This document shows, piece by piece, positions 22,778 through 34,829 of a DNA stretch of 64,000 nt. How positions within the stretch are numbered: the stretch's first letter is position 1; each line of letters begins with the position of its first letter. The notes beneath the pieces are model-generated. The model was not told where the DNA came from and did no database searches. It saw only the letters and a list, made by a program, of their open reading frames with translations. This stretch comes from Magallana angulata. Taxonomy: Eukaryota; Mollusca; Bivalvia; Ostreida; Ostreidae. Location of the stretch: contig NC_069113.1 of the NCBI RefSeq assembly GCF_025612915.1, forward strand, positions 15,447,501 through 15,511,500, in the 5' to 3' direction. Position numbers and translations under genes: made by a program.

Positions 22778-23622
22778 TTAAAGTTGCTACCAATTTTTTA
22801 ATGCATAAATTGTGTGTGTAGAAGTAAATTGTAATTTAAAGCTAAAAAAAGAAATACACATACCTAATTTTTCTAAACTGAATAACAATTTCATGGTTAA
22901 TTTGTTAATTGTTAATCAACTATGCAATTGAATTAACAGATTAAGCATGTTAAGTGTGATTTTGTTGATGGTCTTTTTTTTCATTAAAGTGTTTAAATTA
23001 TGACTTTATTGATCAAGGTTTGGATTATGTTATCGTTAATTAGATCAGAAACAAATGCATTTAATTGAAATTTGATTTACACTCAAGTCTTCCACAGCAT
23101 TTAAAACATGTGTAATCAATTTAACAGTACAGATCATAATTGTGTGAACATTTTAAACGATGTGTTTTGTGAAATAAAATGATTTTACTAATGAAACGAT
23201 GTGTTTACATGTATTAATTTTAACTTTATTTACAATTTTTCCGATACATTTTTTTTTCTAATTTCTACTTTCAATTTCATGACAGTAATGTCCCTTTTCC
23301 CGCAATAATGTTACGACGATGTTGACATGTGACGTGTAAAAATTCCTCATTATTATTCAGCTCTGTAGAATGCGACAGAGGTGGTGAGTTAGTGGCAATC
23401 GGAGATCTAAGGATTGATACGTCAAATATTTGTTTCTAGCTGAGTTTTGTGCAAAATAATACTTTCTAAACTGTTGGTATAGTGTTTGTAGTGACTGATA
23501 TTAAAGATCTCAGGTACAGTTATTTATTTGGTTTCAAAGTGAATGCACGCGTGTGTGGAGAAGTGAAAACGAAAATGTCATTGGAATAGAACTATTCATT
23601 CATTGATAGTGGACCAGCATCT

Positions 23623-26600
23623 ATGGAGAAGATGGACAGTGAACGAGAGTTGGAGAAAACGTCCACGTTACAACGGACTATGTCAAAACGATATGACGTT
23701 TTGATGCGTTTGCTTTTGATCGGAGAAACAGGGGTGGGCAAAACTTGTGTGCTATGTCGCTACGCTAGCGAGGAATTCATTGACTCACACATTACGACAA
23801 TTGGCAAGTGTCACTTCTCAAAGTTTCATTTATTTTAATCTTTGAAATCGTGTTTGGCTGCAGGCACTTGATGTTTAATTTCACCTTCTCAGTGCATGAT
23901 TGTTTTTCTATAGACAACTGACGCGATCTATAGAGCGAACACCTGTCTTATTTATATCAACCTGAGTACGGTAGATATTATGGCATAAACAGAAAAATAC
24001 TAAGGAGTAATTCGAGATAAAAATGTCTGTATAATAAACTCTAGGTTAGCACCCATTAATCAGTGCTTGTAGCTTGCATGGACATGATGTGAAGCTGTAA
24101 TCTCTTCATTAACTTTAAAAATTAATAATCTTTAGTAGCTCGTCTCTAACAAAGACACCTTTGTGGGAAGTCCCTTTAATCTCTTCATAACAATCATTTA
24201 CCTGTCTTGCGATGGCGTAGGTATATATTTATATTTTGTTACCGTATTTTTGTTCATTATTTATGTACATGAACGATAATAATCACCGTAGGCCAGAATA
24301 TAATGAGCCTTAGTGGTTAATACAGAATTAAGCAGATCATTATTATCATTACGCAGATTTTATATCTAGTTCAAGCCAATTGATGAATACAGATTTAGAC
24401 TATACCACTATAATACCAGATTACATTAAAAATTTCTCTAGTTTTTTCCCAAACTAAATCAACTCATGTACTTATAAAGTGTAAGAAAAGAGGATTTGTG
24501 TGAGAGTAAAATAACGTTCCAGGAGCCATAGAGAGATAATCACTGAGTACTACAAGATAATGTCCTGCAGGGTTTACACAGTGAATGCATCAATAGATTC
24601 GATCTATATCTGTCATCGGTTTGACATGCTAGTCTGATCATTCATGTATAGATCAGACAATATATTATGTATTCAGGACATGGCTCAACCTATTAATTGG
24701 ATGAATATTTTCGTCATATTTTGTAAATGCATCAATTGTTTTATATACATACTAACTGGTGTATATATAGTATATACATTGTCTATTTGAACAATTTTGA
24801 TGTGGTAAACAGAAAAAATTATTAAAAGTTTTGGCAATTTAAGAATATTACAAATCATTCAGATGGATTTCCCTTGCCTCGATCATCACAGTAATGGCAG
24901 AACTTAAATGCACCTTGAAATGTGACTCTATTTGTCATCATTGAATTTAGATTGAGAAGTAAAAGACGTACATGTAAATTAAAGATACATGTACTAGTAA
25001 GATATAACGTATAAAATATATCTACAGAGGTTGATCAATATAATAAGATTCAGTTAATTGATTTTTCAGTTAAATAATACTGATATAAAAGAAGTATTTT
25101 TAGTAAAAGAAATCATGCATGCATATATAGACAGAATTAATTGAATCAGATGACTTACAACATATTAATCATGTTTATCATGAGTACATTTACAGAGAGT
25201 AACTTCATTCTTACCTTTTTGAATAATGAAAGGTTTTAATAATCTATTTCACATTTCTCGTTTTCTTTTTTCAGGTATTGATTTCAAAATGAAGACAATT
25301 TCACTTGGAGGAAAGACAATCAAAGTTCAAATATGGTGATTGCTTTCTTTAGATTCTACAAAGAATAAATTGAAATATAATATAGGATAGATCTGAAATT
25401 AAAATTAAACTTATTTTCGCGCTGATGAAAAAAAAAATGAATATTATTCATGATACATGTACCTAAGTATTACACTAAAACACAGTTATACAGAACAAGC
25501 TTATTATGAATTGACGCTTACAGTGAAGTGATTTTCATTCCCCATGACTTAATTACATTGTAAACTAATTGACGAATATAACAAATTACGCTTATAGCGA
25601 AGGAAAATCTCCGTTCTCTGGCACTATTTGTAATAAGCATGTTTTACTGTATGTCTTTATTTATTTTTCCTTGAAAGGGATACGGCAGGGCAGGAGAGAT
25701 TTGAATCAATAACTAAACAGTTCTACCGGAGGGCTCAGGTTAGTGTAATAATTCTACTTGGATTATTCAGTACACTGTATCAACTATAAGTTGTAAACCT
25801 TGTTACATAGTTCTATACTGTTATTAACTGCAGGGAGCATTGCAGGCCTTATTGGCCGGGAATGACTCAATGTGTAGGTAAATTAGAAAACAACAATATG
25901 AGCTAAATAACGTTTTTGGAAGAGTTTAGGTGCAACCCCCCCCCCCCCCCCAAAAAAAAAAAAAAAAAAAAAAAAAAGGGAGAATAAAATAGAGGGTTAG
26001 AGAAAGTCCTCACCTATCAAAAAGGAAATTAGGAAGACACAAAACAGAAAGAGCCAATTTTGATTATTTAATTATGCCAATTAACATGGATTGAAAATGT
26101 GCATCAATGTTGAATGAGAAATTATCAAATTTTATGCATTGGATGTGCATGCATATATGCCCCCTGCTTGATTGTAATTGCAGGTTATATGGTACATGTA
26201 TTTTGAAAAAAGCAGAGTTTCTGAGTGTCAAACCATAATTTGCATCAGAATTTAATTAGGACTCTTTTGGGGGTGGAGGTGGGGATGGGGGATTGAAGGG
26301 CTTCATTCTGTAGATGACAGGGCCTATTCAACCTGAATTAGTGGCATATATCAAAATATGAAGTCAGAAAGTCAGTTCTCCACTTTCAACATGCTTACAT
26401 GTACATACGAAAACATGGGCTACAACTTCATGTACCAGTGGGTTGGCAAGCAAATTGAAATGGGGGGAGGGGGGCTACACTTTTCAGAAATCATGAACAA
26501 GCAATGGCTATATGTCTAACTTTGCAGAAAATAAGAGGGGGCTAAGCCCCCCAAGCCCCCATCCCCGGTTCCGACGCCTATGTGTATGTATTACATGTAT

Positions 26601-29600
26601 ATATATGCACGTATATTAATGATGAAGTTTGATCTGTTCAACACATGCATATGTACCAGGTTATGATTATTTTATACTGCAAGATATTGATTTTTAAATC
26701 AGATTTCAACTACTTTTTTTGGATTTTTTAAAAACTGATTTACGGTACTTTTTAAAGTAAATCTGAATTTTTATGACCTGCACATTAATCATTGAAAATA
26801 TAACATTGATGCTATCTATAGATTCACAAAAGTACTAAATTGTGTCAGACACTGTAGCATAAGAGCTGTTAGATAAACATCTGTTTCAATGCGCTGGTGC
26901 TTGACATTGGATATATAAGGAGTGTGTGTAGGCTTGCAGTGTGAGCAGTGATGCAGAACCTGTGACATTCTGTGGTCAAACATTTCCTTTACATGATTTT
27001 CCTAACACTTCTTCCACACAAGGGCTTGTAACTTTATGACAGAAAAACATCGAGATCTTTTCTTTGTAGATGTTATAGGTGTTGATGGCTTGGTTTTATA
27101 CCTGTAGCTTTGCCTGAGCTAGGAGATACATGTTGACCGTCTCAGATCTTTTAGTTTCTCATCAAGTCTAGCTGAATATACAAAGTCATACTGTAAATTC
27201 CTTATATTACGCGAGTACTTAATTCCATCCTTGTTTCTTATAGCTTTCAACTCTTAGAAAATAATAGCGAGATTTCAAAATCCGTGAATTTTACGCGGAT
27301 ATTAATTCCTCACAGTAAATTAGGAATCTGCAGTAGGTGTCAGAGCTGAGGGTGTGGGGGCTAGGGCGGGCTTAAACCCCCCCCCCCCCCCAACTTGTTT
27401 TGCAGAAGTATAACCATAAGGATAACCTTTTTTAAATTATTTTGCTTGTCAAGATTTCTGGTAGGTCTAGCCCCCCTCCCCCTCCCACTTCCAATTTGCC
27501 TCCAACGCCACTGATATATAAACAAATTTGATGCTGAGTTAAGCTATATTATGCAGAGATTTAAATGATAGAATTCAAGATATATATAAAGTAACTTCAT
27601 ATTGGTATATAATCATATCCTCATAGTATTATTGTCAACCACTCAATTTGATATATGTATATTTATAAATGTTTTCATCTCAGTAAGGTAATAAGTCAAT
27701 AGTTGCAGGTTTACTTAATATGAAATAATGATTTTTTGGGTCTCCTTGAATGTTTCAAGCTTTTTGTTCAAATGATAAACTTTTAAATTTTTAAAAGTAG
27801 TTTATTGGCCCTTCAAAAAAACCAAAACGTTAACTCAAAGTCTAACCCTTAAATTATAACCCTAGTTGGAAATGAGTATACCTCATGATCTTTTAATGAT
27901 AACGTTTTTGTGTTGTGGGCATCATTCATAAAGTTCATGTTTATGTGTCTAATTTTCCATGCATTAATTATTATTTTTCAAATTATAGATATACATTCAG
28001 GTGTACATACCATGAGACATTGCAGTCACTTCAGGGGGAGGGTTGTCAGAATAGCATGAAATAGGTCTGATACACCAACAACACATATAAAATATAGAAG
28101 TTCCACAAAGGAAATATTTTGAAAATTTAATCAGCTTTAGGGAACAGGGGCATTACTTAGCTATTTCTTAGTTAAATAAAACAGAAACCCAGAAGGTCAA
28201 ATGTAAAGAAACTGTGTTATCACAAAGCTATATACACATCCCAGTAGTAGAACGATAAGACCAGGCATTTTGCAGTGTATGGAATGCGTTAATTGTACGG
28301 TGGGTGACAAGTTTGATGAATGACTGCCTATTTCTTTTCAGGGTGTCATTTTAGTGTATGATATCACCAGTAAAAGCTCATTTGAGGCTGTACCCAAATG
28401 GTTGAATTATGTCAGACAGGTAAATAATTTAAAGAGGAAAATTTAACCTTTTCTTTATCAGGTAATGGCAAACAAAAAGATAGAAGTGAATAAAGCTCTG
28501 ATCTTATCATTGAAACTCAGACAATGCAATATATAAGTATGTAACTATTTATGCAGCTATTTAAGTTAGATGATCTAAATTCCAGAGAACCATTTAATAT
28601 TGATGAATTATTGCTTACATGAATTCATTAATTACATAGTGGTAACTTATAAAGCTATATAGTTAAATTGATGTTCATTTTGATTTATAATGATATTGAA
28701 TATTTTGTGGAAATAGTTTGGACGGGAAGATGTGTCCGTGTTGTTGATGGGGAACAAGAAAGATAAAGAAGTCAACCGACAGGTGCTAGAGGAGGAGGGC
28801 AGAAAGGTCAGTAGGTCAAAATGCAAAGGGTAAAAGTCATTTAAGGTCGAATGATTGCAACTAAGGTAATTTTTTGCAGAGAGTATAATTATTTTTATTG
28901 GATTGATTACACGAGCAGATCTAAAAAAAATTTCAAGGTGGGGGGAGGCCGGGGGTCAAAAGATAATAGTGTCCAGACCCCCCATGACCCCACCCATCTC
29001 CCCCTAAATCCATGCATGGATTATACAGTGATTAAAAATGTAAAGAGAGAGAAAGGGGGAATAACTCACCCAGACAGTGTGTAGAATGAAAGTACAAATT
29101 TAACTCAAGTGTGTTGAATGAAAGCTAGCGAGTACAAATTTGATAATTGGTATATATACTGATTCTTTATATTTTCAGTTTGCCAAAGATAATAGTCTAT
29201 TATTTTATGAAACCAGTGCAAAAGAAAGTGCCAATTTGGAGAAGGTATTAAATATATTCTTGGTTATATTATAATATATATAACTTCATGTACATTCATA
29301 CTTGTATACTTGTACATTAATTCAAGCTATTAGTTTATGGAAACTTTCCAAAAGCAGCTCTGCCAATCCATATACATAGAAAATAACTGAATACTTTCAA
29401 TATGAACAATATCATAAAAAAGCAAATTAAGTTGAAATAGCATGATGAATTTAAGACGCCAGTAGCTTCTATAACAATTATGATGGAGTTACTTTTTGCT
29501 ACAGAATTGCCCATTTTACATGTTTTCCTCTTCTGTCTGATTTCAGGCTTTTTATAGCCTCTGTGAAGATGTAATCCTAAAAGAAAAAGAGAAAGACAAA

Positions 29601-29717
29601 TTGTCCACAGAAAACAATAACCACCAAGTCCAAAGTGAGGAGGTTGGGACAAAAGATACGACTCAGCTGATTACAGAGAATAAGGGGAAGAAGTTTCCAT
29701 GTTGTAATGTGTCATGA
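23623..29717 (+). CDS. RAB15: Rab small GTPase, RAB15-like, seven exons
   Basis: Exons: 23623-23803, 25275-25335, 25678-25738, 28342-28419, 28717-28806, 29179-29244, 29547-29717 (708 nt, 235 aa). Membrane-traffic GTPase; vertebrate RAB15 acts on early and recycling endosomes. All G motifs are present: GETGVGKT (34-41), the switch I stretch SHITTIGIDFKMKTI (55-69), WDTAGQE (81-87), NKKD (140-143), ETSAK (168-172). The C-terminus CCNVS (231-235) supplies the double cysteine for geranylgeranylation. RAB15 rather than RAB8/10 is favoured by KRYDVLMRLLLIG, TCVLCR, FKMKTI and ITKQFYRRAQG. The first intron is GC-AG (ATTG|GCAAGT); only this junction keeps TTIGIDF. About 20 extra residues precede MSKRYDV, so Met20 is an alternative start. 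Confidence 0.94.
25936..25977. repeat. Poly-C/poly-A tract
   Basis: Sixteen C followed by about twenty-six A, in RAB15 intron 3. Confidence 0.95.
26420..26580 (-). repeat. Poly-C dispersed repeat copy (reverse, RAB15 intron 3)
   Basis: CCAGTGGGTTGGCAAGCAAATTG...GGGGGG and, towards the right, TTTGCAGAAAATAAG..GGGGCTAAGCCCC. It carries the same landmarks as the 19760-20280 cluster, partly inverted. Confidence 0.5.
27188..27316. mobile_element. Possible small MITE (RAB15 intron 3)
   Basis: TACTGTAAATTCCTTATATT...ACGCGAG at the left is roughly mirrored by ACGCGGAT...TAAATTAGGAATCTGCAGTA at the right. The arms are imperfect and the boundaries uncertain. Confidence 0.4.
27340..27520 (+). repeat. 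Poly-C dispersed repeat copy (RAB15 intron 3)
   Basis: Poly-C run, then GCTTGTCAAGATTTCTGGTA, a second C-rich run, and an end CCAATTTGCCTCCAACGCCA that matches the end near 20280. Confidence 0.65.
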
Positions 29718-30383
29718 TAGCTGTATACATGTTTAACTCAATATTCTTAAAAGTATTGAAGTAACAGGAAGTAATATAATTCAGTACAGTCTTAACTTTC
29801 AAGGGACTAAGTTAAGAGGTTCTTGTTTCAGTCAAAGGCGACCATCCTCCTGATCGCTTTGTTCTTTTTTAAGCTGAAAAAGGTTGTATTCGAAGTGTGA
29901 ATGAAAACATCGTAGTCCATCTTTGAAATAATTTAATTTATCAATGCTGTTACAATTTGAAAAAGCAAAAAATGCAAATCATGCATATTTGGGATTGAAA
30001 AACTTGACAATTATAAAACAGTTTCTCCCTGTCCTTTATGTGAATTCAAGTGTCTTTTCTTGCTATAAGTACCAGTGTCATTGATATTCCCCTTGCATGC
30101 AACTACACTTTTAAATCAAGCCAATGTCAATATATTGCCTTTGAAATGTCTTCAGCCCTTGGAGCCATTATAAGTTCATCAGAATTTTTAAAATCATTCA
30201 TTAGATCTTGTTTTCTCTTCTGGAGGGTTTATTTTTATGTTACAAACTGTGAATTAATTTGAAAAAGCTTAATAAGGAGGCTGGATGGTCAACAAATTAA
30301 CCTCCAGATCTACCTTAATTTATGTTATAATTTTCTTTTGTCTGTCATTTGATTTCATTTTGACTTTATGCCAACATGGTGTC

Positions 30384-30389
30384 AATAAA
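30384..30389 (+). promoter_or_regulatory. Candidate poly(A) signal of RAB15
   Basis: AATAAA about 670 bp after the RAB15 stop; a later AATAAA near 32037 is an alternative. Confidence 0.45.
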
Positions 30390-32579
30390 CCATTGTTATT
30401 GTTATTATTTCAAAATTCTAAGATATGATTTGTTTAGCTATAAATTATTATTTAGTAAAGAAATATTCCATATGTTTTACCATTTAAATTTGGGTATTTT
30501 CTTTAATTTTATATAGAACTCTTCTTCTCAAGGAGATCAATACATTGCTAAAAATGGCCACAACCATTGAGCCCTCTTAAACAGGTTTGTTTGTTGTCTC
30601 TATATTTTCTTACAAAGAAGGGATGATTTTTAATGCATTGTTTTATTTTTTGTTATTGTCACTCTGTCTTTTTCCCTGATAACTAAAAATCAGGCAGCAT
30701 CTAGATTATAGAAATCAAATTGTCTCTTGATTAAGGACTCCTAAAGTCATAGTAATCAATCTAAAGTATGATTTGGTTGATTTGTGCATAAAACATAGTG
30801 ACCAAATACAGAGTCAATATATCCCATAAACATTATTCTGGGTGGGATTAGATGTGGTCTCATACGAAAATTCAATATTAAAATATACATAAAATCATAG
30901 TTTTTATCAGTCTAGACTGAAAAGTAGAATTGAAAATAAAAATAAGCTTGATCTCAAGATTGGATGCCTGTTTTATTGTTACGTATATTATGTTTTGTGT
31001 TGAATAATGTTCTTGCCAAATGGTTTAAATTATCTTGCCAAAGATCAAATATTTTCATTGTTTTTAAGAATATTTTGATCTGAAGATTCAAGATTCTGAT
31101 TAAAATTGTTTAACACATGTTGAATTGTAGAAGTTGATGATTTAGTTTACAAGATGAATTAATTAAACTTGCATTAATTAACATGACAGTCTAACCACCT
31201 GTTATCACATAATCAAAATACTGCCATGTCCTTTTTACCCGGTTTTAGAAGTCTAGGCTTCAAATAAGTGTTTTGCAGAAATTTGACAACAAAATGATGA
31301 ATTTGATGAATCTCACAGTACTTGGAGAAATGTCGTGATGACTGCATTGTGTATATAGAAACCATGATATTATGCAATATGTACATGACTGTTATCTCCT
31401 TGGAAATAGATTGTAAAATTTTTATCTTTTATTAGTATTTTTTTGTGATAGTATTTTCATTTTTTTAAACTGTTCAAATGAAAGTATTAAAACCAAAAGG
31501 GCATTAACAAAAGGTAAATGTGATGGTTTAAGTGTTCTTTTGCTATTTTATTCTGTGAAATAATTTTATGTAACAAGGAACAATATTTTTTGAGTGATAT
31601 TTTTATATTCCAACTATGAAAAAATTAAAGGTTAATTTTTTCTATCATGCCTCTGAAACAACGGGCTCTCACCCATTGAGGAATTTAAGCCAATTTATAC
31701 TGACCTTGTTGAAAAAAAAGACAAAAAAATTGAACTCAAGGAAGATGTAGATTCAAGAAGCATTAGCATTATAAACATTCTGTACCAGGTGGTTTTTTGT
31801 TTTCTTTGTGACCACAGGGTTGTATTGTTTATGTACCCTGAATTTGTTACTGGTTTTTATACATTCTATACTTTATTTCTTTCGTTTCAAAATTATTATA
31901 TGGAGTAACTCTGTTTTCTCATGCTAACTTTGTTGTAAAATTTTGCATGTAAATTTTTAAATAGATAATAAGATTGAATATCATTTTTTTATTTACATTT
32001 TTCAGGATTTTTTTTTAAAGGACTATAAATGTATAAATAAAAGAAATGTATTTCATTAATAACTAGTCTATGAGATGAGAACTTGATATTGGTGTGTTTA
32101 GAAAGAGTTTTGACTGTCATCAAATGACTTGCAAAATGTAGGCCTAGGACTGCATGTCATCAGTGTAAAATTTATGAGAAATACCAATGTGAAAAAAAAC
32201 AGGATAAACTGTTAAATTAAATCACTTGTTGTGTATTTTGTTAACAACAGAAAACATACCATAAATTGTGATAAATTGCAGTGACAGTGACAGCTTTTAC
32301 CCCCTTTTGATTGTTCAAACTTTCATGTTGGTCAAGTGAGCCATGTGGCCCATGAGCCTATCTTCTGTAAGAACATCATCAACTTGCAATGAATTGCAAT
32401 TGATAATACAATACTTCAGTTACCTAGGCTTTTTAAGTTTTTCAGTGTTTGCATAGTCTTCAGTTTGTTAGATTGTCTACAAAAAGCAGTTGATTACACA
32501 AGGTACCTCAAAAAAAAAAAAAGAATGCCCTATATCATTTTTAATAAAATATATTTATAACTTATTATCTAAAAGTTTT

Positions 32580-32760
32580 ATAGGGGGGCTTAGCCACTTA
32601 TTTTGCAAAGTTAGACCCAACCATTAGGCACATAGCATCATAGAGGGTTCAGCCCCCCCCCCCCCCCAACTTTTTCTCGCAGGAAGGAAAATTGTTCCAA
32701 AATTTACCTTGAGAAGACAGAAATATTGAGATGCTGGAGCCATAGGTATACTGGTCTAGT
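32580..32760 (+). repeat. Poly-C dispersed repeat copy
   Basis: GGGGGGCTTAGCCACTTATT..GCAAAGTTAGACC, ACCATTAGGCACATAGCATC, a poly-C run, AATTGTTCCAAAATTTACC and CATAGGTATACT follow the same order as 19765-19925. Confidence 0.75.
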
Positions 32761-32761
32761 G

Positions 32762-32862
32762 TATATTTCGCTTGAAACCAGCGTCATTTTAACTTGTTTT
32801 GACGCAAGAAATAGGTCGTTTCATCCTACTGAATGTCCAAGGTGTTAATAATAGTTCTAAAT
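32762..32862 (-). mobile_element. Truncated copy of the AGAACCATTT MITE
   Basis: The reverse complement shares TTGGACATTCAGTAG, TATTTCTTGCGTCAAAAC and TTCAAGCGAAATATACAC with the full copy at 10796-11046. Only the left half is present. Confidence 0.7.
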
Positions 32863-33573
32863 GGTACAAGAGGTACATTATAAATACCGGTATATAACAT
32901 ACATGTACATTTATATATGAAGTCTGAATGAGCAGAGTTGGCCCATTTTGCATATGGATTATAAATTTTTGTAATGAAAATATTTTTTTTTGAAATGAAG
33001 AATTGGTACTCGTTAGTAAATTACTGAACTTGATAATATTGGGTTGGACATTGTATTTTCTTGCTAAGAAATCTTTTCTAATTGAAGCTAATGCATTGCA
33101 TTCTAACAGACTATGAAATTCGTCTCCAATATCGTTATTTTTACACTGATTGCAGATTCTTTCATGGCGTTTTAAATTATTCCAGCGACCAACCTGTATC
33201 GGAAGACTATGATTACTTGTTCTAAATTTTACAAGAATATTTCTAAATTTTCTAGATAGCGAATTTGAATATTTTTCTCAAACAAACGTTGTTTTAAAAA
33301 TTCGGAAACTTTATTCCTTTACTGGAGTTGTTGATATCACTGTACCATTTTTAAGAAACTGATCTCTAATCCTTTGATAAATTGAAGCACTTGTCCACTT
33401 GATACTGTAAAAATCTTGATCCATCCAAATATTTCTCATTCCTGTTGTGTTAAAAATATTATGTATACATGATATTCATGGATTGGTGGACTGGTTTTTG
33501 GTATGTCTACATGTATTATACAAATGCTTATAAACAATTCTACACGCTTTGTTATCATTTCCATTCATCAATC

Positions 33574-33643
33574 TGTCATGTTGTAAATTTTGAATTTACC
33601 GGGTGGCAGTAAATACAAAAAATTCAAAATTTACAACATGACA
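33574..33643. mobile_element. Small hairpin element, TGTCATGTTG family, copy 1
   Basis: TGTCATGTTGTAAATTTTGA...TCAAAATTTACAACATGACA, 70 bp, arms 20 bp exact then imperfect. It interrupts the LINE. The same family occurs twice, nested, at 42425-42547. Confidence 0.8.
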
Positions 33644-34170
33644 AATCTCCCCCAAAATGATATCATTCTTTTAAAGGAATACTTCTGTAAAGAGGGCAAA
33701 GTGATAAGTCCGGTTTCTCCATACAACATTAAATTTGGAGTACTAGATTTAAGATTTTTTATAAATATAGGCCTATTTCAAAAAACGTAAATTTAAACGT
33801 TCGATTATATCAACATTTTTAAAACCCCAAATTTCGCATCCATATATAACAGGACAGGAGTTACAACTTTGTCGAATAAATCAAGTTGACAGTCAAAAGG
33901 TAAAATTTATATAATCATATTTTTCTAATAATGCCGTACATGGATTTTTTTGCCTGGTCACAAAGATGGGTTTTTTTGCGTTGCAAAATACTCAGGTAGT
34001 AAAATATTTTGACAATTTCTATAACTTCGTCGTTAAATTTAATTGTATGTTTAGGATCTGGTCCTTTCGGAAATATGACAATTTTAGTTTTCTTTAACAT
34101 TAACTTGGAGTTCGCATGTTTCACAATATATATATATACCAAAAATTCGTTCATCTTCAGCATGTTGAAG

Positions 34171-34508
34171 CACAGGGGCTTGGTTGTTGGATAGTGAATT
34201 TCTTAATTATTTGTTCCCGAAGAAAAAAATTGATTAAAATTGGTAATCTTATGTGTATTTCTGTGTATTGCAATAAATAAATTCACTGAAACCCCCCATT
34301 TCAGTCATGTTAAAAAAGTGTATTCAATGTACATTAAAAAAAGTAATGTACATTGAATACACTTTTTTAACATGACTGAAATGGGGGGTTTCAGTGAATT
34401 TATTTATTGCAATACACAGAAATACACATAAGATTACCAATTTTAATCAATTTTTTCTTCGGGAACAAATAATTAGGAAATTCACTATCCAACAACCAAG
34501 CCCCTCTG
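34171..34508. mobile_element. hAT-like fold-back element: 338 bp near-perfect palindrome with 8 bp target duplication
   Basis: Arms of about 165 bp are almost exact inverses around a 9 base loop at 34336-34344. The ends read CACAGGGGCTTGG and CCAAGCCCCTCTG. TGTTGAAG lies directly outside both (34163-34170 and 34509-34516), an 8 bp target-site duplication of the hAT type. It sits inside the LINE between its YADDT and KTKIVIF blocks, so it inserted after the LINE. No open frame of note. Confidence 0.85.
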
Positions 34509-34729
34509 TGTTGAAGATCACTTGGGGTTTCAGATAATATACACTGTCAGTATCGTCTGCATATAGAAAAGTATCAAGAACATGAACGTATCTGCTTCAA
34601 AAAAACTGATTGTTAACTATTAAAGGAAAACAAAATTGAAGAGTCCTCAGATGCTAGAAATTAATATCTATTTTCCGGAATATCTTAGTTTCCCATTTAG
34701 GTTTTACATTTTACCAACTTCCGGAGAAA

Positions 34730-34789
34730 ATGACAGTTGGAGGACGGGGCAAAACCGAAACTTCCAAAATGCCATCTGATAACGAATGA
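34730..34789 (+). CDS. Upstream ORF before SLC25A46
   Basis: ATG at 34730 opens 19 codons (MTVGGRGKTETSKMPSDNE) and stops 41 bases before the preferred SLC25A46 start. If it lies in the mRNA leader it could reduce initiation downstream. A second upstream ATG at 34737 is in frame with SLC25A46 and would add 31 residues. Confidence 0.3.
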   Translation: MTVGGRGKTETSKMPSDNE

Positions 34790-34829
34790 CAAAAGCTTGT
34801 ACTATAGGATATATATACCAACTAATTTA

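Larger units (their letters stand above)
33020..34590 (-). mobile_element. Decayed LINE (reverse transcriptase C-terminal part), split by two insertions
   Basis: Reading the minus strand from 34590: FLYADDT (the reverse transcriptase catalytic box), then after an inserted palindrome LKKTKIVIFPKG and NDEVIEIVKIFYYL, then PVIYGCEIWGFKNVDIIERL, and near 33200 a tail resembling LPI..GRWNN..RHERICNQC..NDIGDEFH. This order is that of non-LTR retrotransposon ORF2 C-termini, with the thumb and the Cys/His tail. Several frame changes and stops separate the blocks, so it is long dead. Two fold-back elements (33574-33643, 34171-34508) lie inside it. Confidence 0.75.
29718..34729. other. RAB15 3' region and intergenic repeats
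   Basis: No coding exon recognised. The RAB15 3' UTR could end at the AATAAA near 30384 or run on to another AATAAA near 32037. Beyond 32.5 kb the stretch is repeats: a poly-C family copy, a MITE fragment, a decayed LINE and its insertions. Confidence 0.6.
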
